This document shows, one piece after another, positions 1 through 5,000 of a stretch of DNA of 7,433 bases. Under the pieces are notes generated by a model. It worked only from the letters and a program-made list of their open reading frames with translations. It had not been told where the DNA came from and made no database searches. This DNA comes from Planctomycetaceae bacterium (GTDB taxonomy: Bacteria > Planctomycetota > MHYJ01 > SBBU01). Position 1 is the first letter of the stretch. Each line of letters starts with the position of its first letter. The DNA is taken from contig SBBU01000295.1 of assembly GCA_005239585.1 (NCBI GenBank), positions 1 through 7,433 on the forward strand. The letters are read 5' to 3'. The translations under genes were made by a program, and so were the position numbers.

Positions 1-791
1 GCCAAGATGTAATTATAAAAAGCATTCTCTTGGTCAAGTTTTTTTGATTGTTCCAAAATTTCCAGATTAGATTCCCATTTTTTATCGTTCCACCTAATGT
101 ATGCCACAACAGCATCTTTCCTGTCTTTGAAACTTGCCTCATTATCTTTTGGATTTATCTTGTTATCACATGCATCTTTTACCAGAGATTTTACAGGTAA
201 CATAGTAGCTCTAAACATACCACGACTGCCAAGATAGGCGTTCAGGAATACACCATCCGAGATAAACCTCAGAAATGCCTTTGAATAGTTCAGATATCTT
301 TCCTCGATCACTTGATTGATTATTTCCTTAATCTTGAATTCACACTCTCCTGATCTAACGAAGGCCCAGATACAATAACTAGCAATAGCCTTGCCAAGAA
401 AACCAATAGCTTCTTTGAACTCTTTTGGAGCTTTTTCAAGAGAAATCATTGCTTCCTTGAGATCATAACCAGATTGCAATAGAGCAAGCGCACCAAAATC
501 ATCCTTTATTTTTTTTGCCGCCTCCATAAGCTGATCCGGTTTTCTATCAGTGAATAGAACTTCCAAGTTTGCGATCCCAGATTCCTTGAAAGACTTGTTA
601 AGTACTTCTATAGTACTCTTTATGTTACTTTCAAAAGCATCCACCTCCGATTTCTCAATAAATCCCTCAGCCATTTTAATGATATTCTTGTTATAGAATC
701 GCTGAAATTTATCAAAAAAAGTCTTAAGGGGACTAGGATCCTGATAGCTACCCATGATCGTGAAGAGAGGGATAAATAGTAAATATCTCAT
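1..791 (-). CDS. Partial gene for an exported helix-rich protein of unknown function, possibly TPR-containing
   Basis: An open frame runs without a stop from ATG 791 to the window edge, giving at least 264 residues; the C-terminus lies outside. I do not recognise the family. Residues 1-15 (MRYLLFIPLFTIMGS) look like a short signal peptide. Two in-frame alternatives exist: GTG 809, which adds MKGISR and a better charged n-region, and ATG 839, which overlaps the previous gene's end by 11 bases. GAAAGG lies about ten bases before ATG 791, so that start is preferred but not certain. The rest is almost all helix, with charged stretches such as AAKKIKDDFG and IKEIINQVIEERYL. The last residues (LEQSKKLDQENAFYNYILA) resemble the start of a TPR helix pair. 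Sampled lines look more A+T-rich than the two upstream genes. Being in the same strand and operon suggests work in the same envelope complex (inference). Confidence 0.85.
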   Translation of the reverse strand, partial: MRYLLFIPLFTIMGSYQDPSPLKTFFDKFQRFYNKNIIKMAEGFIEKSEVDAFESNIKSTIEVLNKSFKESGIANLEVLFTDRKPDQLMEAAKKIKDDFGALALLQSGYDLKEAMISLEKAPKEFKEAIGFLGKAIASYCIWAFVRSGECEFKIKEIINQVIEERYLNYSKAFLRFISDGVFLNAYLGSRGMFRATMLPVKSLVKDACDNKINPKDNEASFKDRKDAVVAYIRWNDKKWESNLEILEQSKKLDQENAFYNYIL

Positions 792-828
792 CCGAGAAAT
801 GCCTTTCACTTTAAGGATAAGTGTAATT

Positions 829-2013
829 TTAATTGTCATCAACTGGCTCAGTTGCACGTTTGAGAAATAGAATGGCAAAACAGGTATCAGCTGCACCAAG
901 CCCCCAGTCGCCATTTGGCCTCTGATTAGCTAAAAGCCATGTAGCTCCTTCTTTATACCAGTCATGCGTACCCATTTTTACAATTCCTGTCAACATACCG
1001 CTTCGCTCAATCCCGTAATAATAGTAATAATCACCAAATCCATCAGTACCTTTGTGAGGTGCTCCTCCCTCAAATTTGTAATTATCCCCTAACCACTTGA
1101 GTCCTGCAGCGATAGAAAGATCTTTTGCAAAATCCTCTACTTTCTTACACTGCCCAAGCATATATTTGTAAATTGCAGAAGCAGCAATTCCACCTGTTGT
1201 CATAACGAGACGTTTATCTATTTCTAATCCTGTGAACATATCAATATCTCCTACAACAAGCGGAATGGTTGATGGATCCACGTTAGCCGCTAAACCTTTA
1301 CCAATAGTACCATACCTCCAGTTTCCAGTAGAAAACTGCGAAACCTCCCACCACTTTAACGCTAGCTCGACTGTTTCCTTTGGGATAATGACACCAGCAT
1401 CAAAGCATGCTCGAAGCCCAAGCGCAGCATAAGCAGTGTTGGAGTTGTCACCCCCTGTTCTTGTAAGTACATTTCCAATCAGCTTGGTCTCTGGAGCTCC
1501 TTCACTCATATTGACTTCAGGGGTTTTAGTCCTGGTGAACTGGAGTTGATAACTCCAGCGACCCTCTTTAGCTTGATTGTCTATCAACGCCTGACCGCAT
1601 TCTGCTATGAACTCTATGTATTTATTTCCATCGAGTAGGTTTAGAGCCATTGCTTTTAGAGCCGCCCTGTACGTAAATTTAGGTTGATCATCCAGAACAG
1701 ACTGGAGCAATTTCTTGCAGTTATCATCTGTTTCTTTAAAGTAACCCCCATAAATTAGTGTTAAAAGAACCAGCTCCTTACGAACATATATTTCTGTATC
1801 CATTCCCCACCACTTGATTAAATTTTCCTGATCTGGTGTAAGAACCTTCCCATATGCCTGACTAATATTTGCAAGCAACCATTTGCAGCCGTTATCGATC
1901 GCGGCATCAATCTTCTTTTGGTCAAGTTGTATCTCCTGATGGTTACCCGTAGAGGCTGATATTACAATAGCAAGGATCATGACAATCCAAGCCCGCGAAG
2001 CAATCTTCATCAT
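829..2013 (-). CDS. Exported alpha-alpha toroid protein, prenyltransferase/squalene-oxidase repeat type
   Basis: A 394-residue protein. It starts at ATG 2013, which has GAGG (2020-2023) six bases upstream; an in-frame GTG at 2025 would add four residues (MRCC) and place that GAGG inside the gene. Residues 1-23 are a signal peptide (KIASRAWIVMILAIVISAS) with no lipobox cysteine. The rest is helical with toroid repeat signatures: AIDNGCKWLLANI near 39-51, NQAKEGRWSYQ (146-156), FSTGNWRYG (227-235), and NQRPNGDWG (363-371) followed by DTCFAILFLKRA (376-387). A run of five tyrosines then GIERSG (329-339) and HDWYKEG (350-356) match a toroid style I associate with planctomycetes. No DxDD cyclase motif is visible, so catalysis as a squalene-hopene cyclase is unlikely. 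A binding or scaffolding role in the periplasm is possible but unproven. It follows the pilin-VWA gene by 17 bases. Confidence 0.93.
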   Translation of the reverse strand: MMKIASRAWIVMILAIVISASTGNHQEIQLDQKKIDAAIDNGCKWLLANISQAYGKVLTPDQENLIKWWGMDTEIYVRKELVLLTLIYGGYFKETDDNCKKLLQSVLDDQPKFTYRAALKAMALNLLDGNKYIEFIAECGQALIDNQAKEGRWSYQLQFTRTKTPEVNMSEGAPETKLIGNVLTRTGGDNSNTAYAALGLRACFDAGVIIPKETVELALKWWEVSQFSTGNWRYGTIGKGLAANVDPSTIPLVVGDIDMFTGLEIDKRLVMTTGGIAASAIYKYMLGQCKKVEDFAKDLSIAAGLKWLGDNYKFEGGAPHKGTDGFGDYYYYYGIERSGMLTGIVKMGTHDWYKEGATWLLANQRPNGDWGLGAADTCFAILFLKRATEPVDDN

Positions 2014-2019
2014 GCAACA

Positions 2020-2023
2020 CCTC
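2020..2023 (-). promoter_or_regulatory. Ribosome-binding site deciding the toroid gene start
   Basis: The sequence GTGAGGTG lies just after the stop of the upstream gene. Its GAGG core is six bases from ATG 2013 and nine from the adjacent ATG 2010. This spacing favours an ATG start over the in-frame GTG at 2025, which overlaps the GAGG itself and has no site of its own. The short gap between the two genes suggests translational coupling. Confidence 0.65.
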
Positions 2024-2030
2024 ACTAAAG

Positions 2031-5000
2031 CTATCGTACTAGTTTATATATACCGTTGTTTTTATCAGCAACATCCTTTAAAAAATTACTCGGTGACATT
2101 GCAAAGGTGTTAATCTTTATCAAAACAAGCAGATTACGGTTTGTAATGTCGTCAGCAATTGATTGTGTATTTCTATCCTTGGACAATTGCCCTGTATATT
2201 CATTGTTAACAGGGGGTTGAAGTGGAACAATTCTCCTGTTAGCGATACCATCCGAAACAAGATAGATTGCTATTTCTCCGGTTAAAGAAGCCTTTTCAGC
2301 CTTTATCATGTCGAGCGCCACTCCCATGGGATCTCTGATATTGGTCGCCCCCTCAGTTGTAAATTTATCGAGCAGGGCAAAGGCACTGTTGCGGCTGTTG
2401 TCATCCAGAGTAACCATCTGTGCACCCATTCTTCCAAAAAAGTGATTGAAATATAAAATGTTAATCTTCCTCTTCCCTTTCGGCAGTTCGTGCAGTAACT
2501 TTTTCATCTCAAATTTTAGGATTTCCCATTTAGAATAGCCCCCTTCACCCTTTACAATATTTATCCCCAGCTTGTTGGCCAGATTAAGATCGGGTGTATA
2601 ACCTATGATTGGCTCCCTCATGGAGCTGGACCTGTCTAATACAAATACAATGTTCTTGGCGGTCACAGGTGTATCAAAGAAAGTTGGCGGCTTGACTGTT
2701 ATATCGAAATCAACTGGATATCCTGTCTTACCAGTCTTGTCCTTTGGTACAGCTACTATTTTATAGTCACCGGGCGTGGTAAATGTGAAATCCTTGGATT
2801 TATCACCGCCAGATGGTGTCGTGAAATAGTCAGTTCCCCTTGGGATCCCATTTTGAAACCATGTCACACTGTTTGCATTGTTATCAGGATCGGTGACCTT
2901 AACAGTAACTGTAGTGGTAACATTGTTTGGAAGATCTATTATAAGTGTTGTTTTATCAGTCGGACTTACAGGCACCGCCTTTGGAGGTTGATTATCAGCT
3001 GGTGGCGGTGGCGGCGGAGGTGGCGGCGCTATATTAGGACCGCCTATCACAACCGGAACAGGACCTTCAAGATCAACCAGGCTTAGCTGAACAGGTCCAC
3101 CGGCACTATAGAAGATTGAAATGTCATCAAAAATCGGTGTAGCTAAAACTGCCTTGGGTAATTCGTTGAGCAAACGCCTACCGATTTTAAACTTGACTTG
3201 GTACTTTATCGGCTGTGAATCATCTACATAAAGATTCTTTACTGTACTGAATAGTTCATTCTTATATGGTCCAAGCTTCTTTCCGCCCTGAACTACGGAT
3301 ATCTCGCATACAGGATTGTCCCAGTAGCCATTAGGATCTTGTGAGGTTACTATTCTCAGATAATCACGAGGGTCAGCATGTTCATATACATGAGGAACCA
3401 ACTGCACTCCATACATGTGAGATACACCTGCATGTTCTTCGGCATAACATGTCCAGTTCACACCGAGTATCTTAATCTTTGATGAGCTCCCAGCCTGCCC
3501 GCTCAGCTTTGCCAATGCCCTTCCTTTTTCAAGCGGTATGTTTGCCGATGTAAAGAGACCATCGGTAGGATCAAATTCTGCAGGCTTGTAATAACGACCG
3601 TTATTGAATAGCTCCTTGGAACGGTTTATACCTATATCATAATTATCTGCCCAGAAGTAAAACTCATCTATCGTAGAATCAGCATAATAACCGCGGTAAG
3701 ACTGCATTAGCTTTGATGAATATTCTCCGCCGATTCTAAGCGAGTTCCCGGTTATCTTTGTAAAATCAAAGTTGAGTTTAGGGTCATTAACCAATGAAAG
3801 CAGGCTCGAAATATGTATGTTATTCTGGTCCGTATTTGGCAACTCGGTGCCGTTTATAAGTATCTGTAGTTCTTTAGAGGCCCCTGTCTTTGCCGCAATT
3901 GTAACATGCATCCACTCGTGATCCCTCAAATAGTTAAACTTTCCATCATCACCGGTAAACCAGTGATCACGGTGATTGACTTTCCACTTGTCTGTCTGCC
4001 AAACGGTTTCAAATTGGTGTACAGGGGCAGTAGGATTTGCGCAAAATGTCCCGCTACCCGGGTGCAATACACAATATGTCTCAAGGTTGTGATTAAGAGT
4101 TGGTGTCATTGTCCCGATCCCGCCCCTTTGCTTGCTATCAATGAACGTGATACTTCCATCAGATTCCTTTAGGTACATAATTGTGTTAAAAAATCCCAGC
4201 GAGCTCCTTCGAGAGGTTGATTCCTTTATTATCTTGTTCAGATCCTGTGAACTTGTTCCAGACCTGTTATATGTGCTTGTGTCTATCTTCCATGGATCCT
4301 CCCATCCGTGAGCACCGGGGAAGAAAAATAGGCCAAAAGATGGCATTACCCATGGTTTTTTTCCAACCTCCCAACTCCAAATATTAAGATTAATAACTTC
4401 GACAAATGTCTGGTCTGATGCCGAGAAAAATGTACGAACTTTGTTTGTAAGTTCGGGATAAAAATTAGGCTTTAACCAGAATGATGCGACAAAGCTTTCC
4501 TTGAATGGGACCGGTTTGTACCCGATTGCTGAGTTGAACTCGAAATAAGCTCCGTCTGACCTCAGATCGCTAGGTGAATATGTGAAAAAGTTTGTGTTAT
4601 CTCCATTCCTAAAGCTCCTTGCCAATCTGAAACGATCGCCATTTACCGGCGAATAAGGAGAAATGCCAGTTTCTGTCTTGTCTGCAAAGTTTTTCTCATA
4701 AGGCCTAATGCCCTGAAACGGGCCAAAAGGTTTGCAATGTTCATCACCAAGGGAGTGATAATTCGCAAAGTGATCGAACTGGAAATGACTGCGAATATCT
4801 TCATCAAGCTCCTTACTACCTGATTGCGATCTAATTGCATTTGGATAGATACCGTTGAGGGCAATATCAGTCTGTTCTGCTTTTTGAGTTAGGGCCGTGT
4901 AGAGAGTTCCATTGCCGCGCGACCCTGTCCCTCCCAACGAGCTTAGTGAAACAAAACCAGAATAATTACACCCTTTGGGGCCAGATCCATTATCAGGCTC

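Noticed and set aside
829..2013. Squalene-hopene cyclase or protein prenyltransferase beta subunit
   Set aside because: The protein is shorter than a full cyclase, has a signal peptide, and shows no DxDD motif and no clear zinc-ligand set; only the toroid repeat pattern is shared.
2014..2030. Terminator or promoter between the mosaic and toroid genes
   Set aside because: The gap is only 17 bases, contains the ribosome-binding site, and has no hairpin with a T-run.
3000..3030. G-rich plus-strand run as a G-quadruplex or regulatory element
   Set aside because: The G runs are mostly only two bases long and are fully explained by proline codons; any fold would be weak.
2853..3086. Plus-strand open frame encoding a Trp/Arg-rich peptide
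   Set aside because: It is the antisense shadow of the proline tract and neighbouring codons of the mosaic gene; it has no ribosome-binding site and low-complexity composition.
3906..4172. Other open frames inside the two long genes, on both strands (also 1232-1432, 4643-4864, 5329-5536, 5659-5907, 6462-6695)
   Set aside because: All lie within long, domain-bearing coding frames, show no recognisable protein features, and are explained as overlapping-frame noise.
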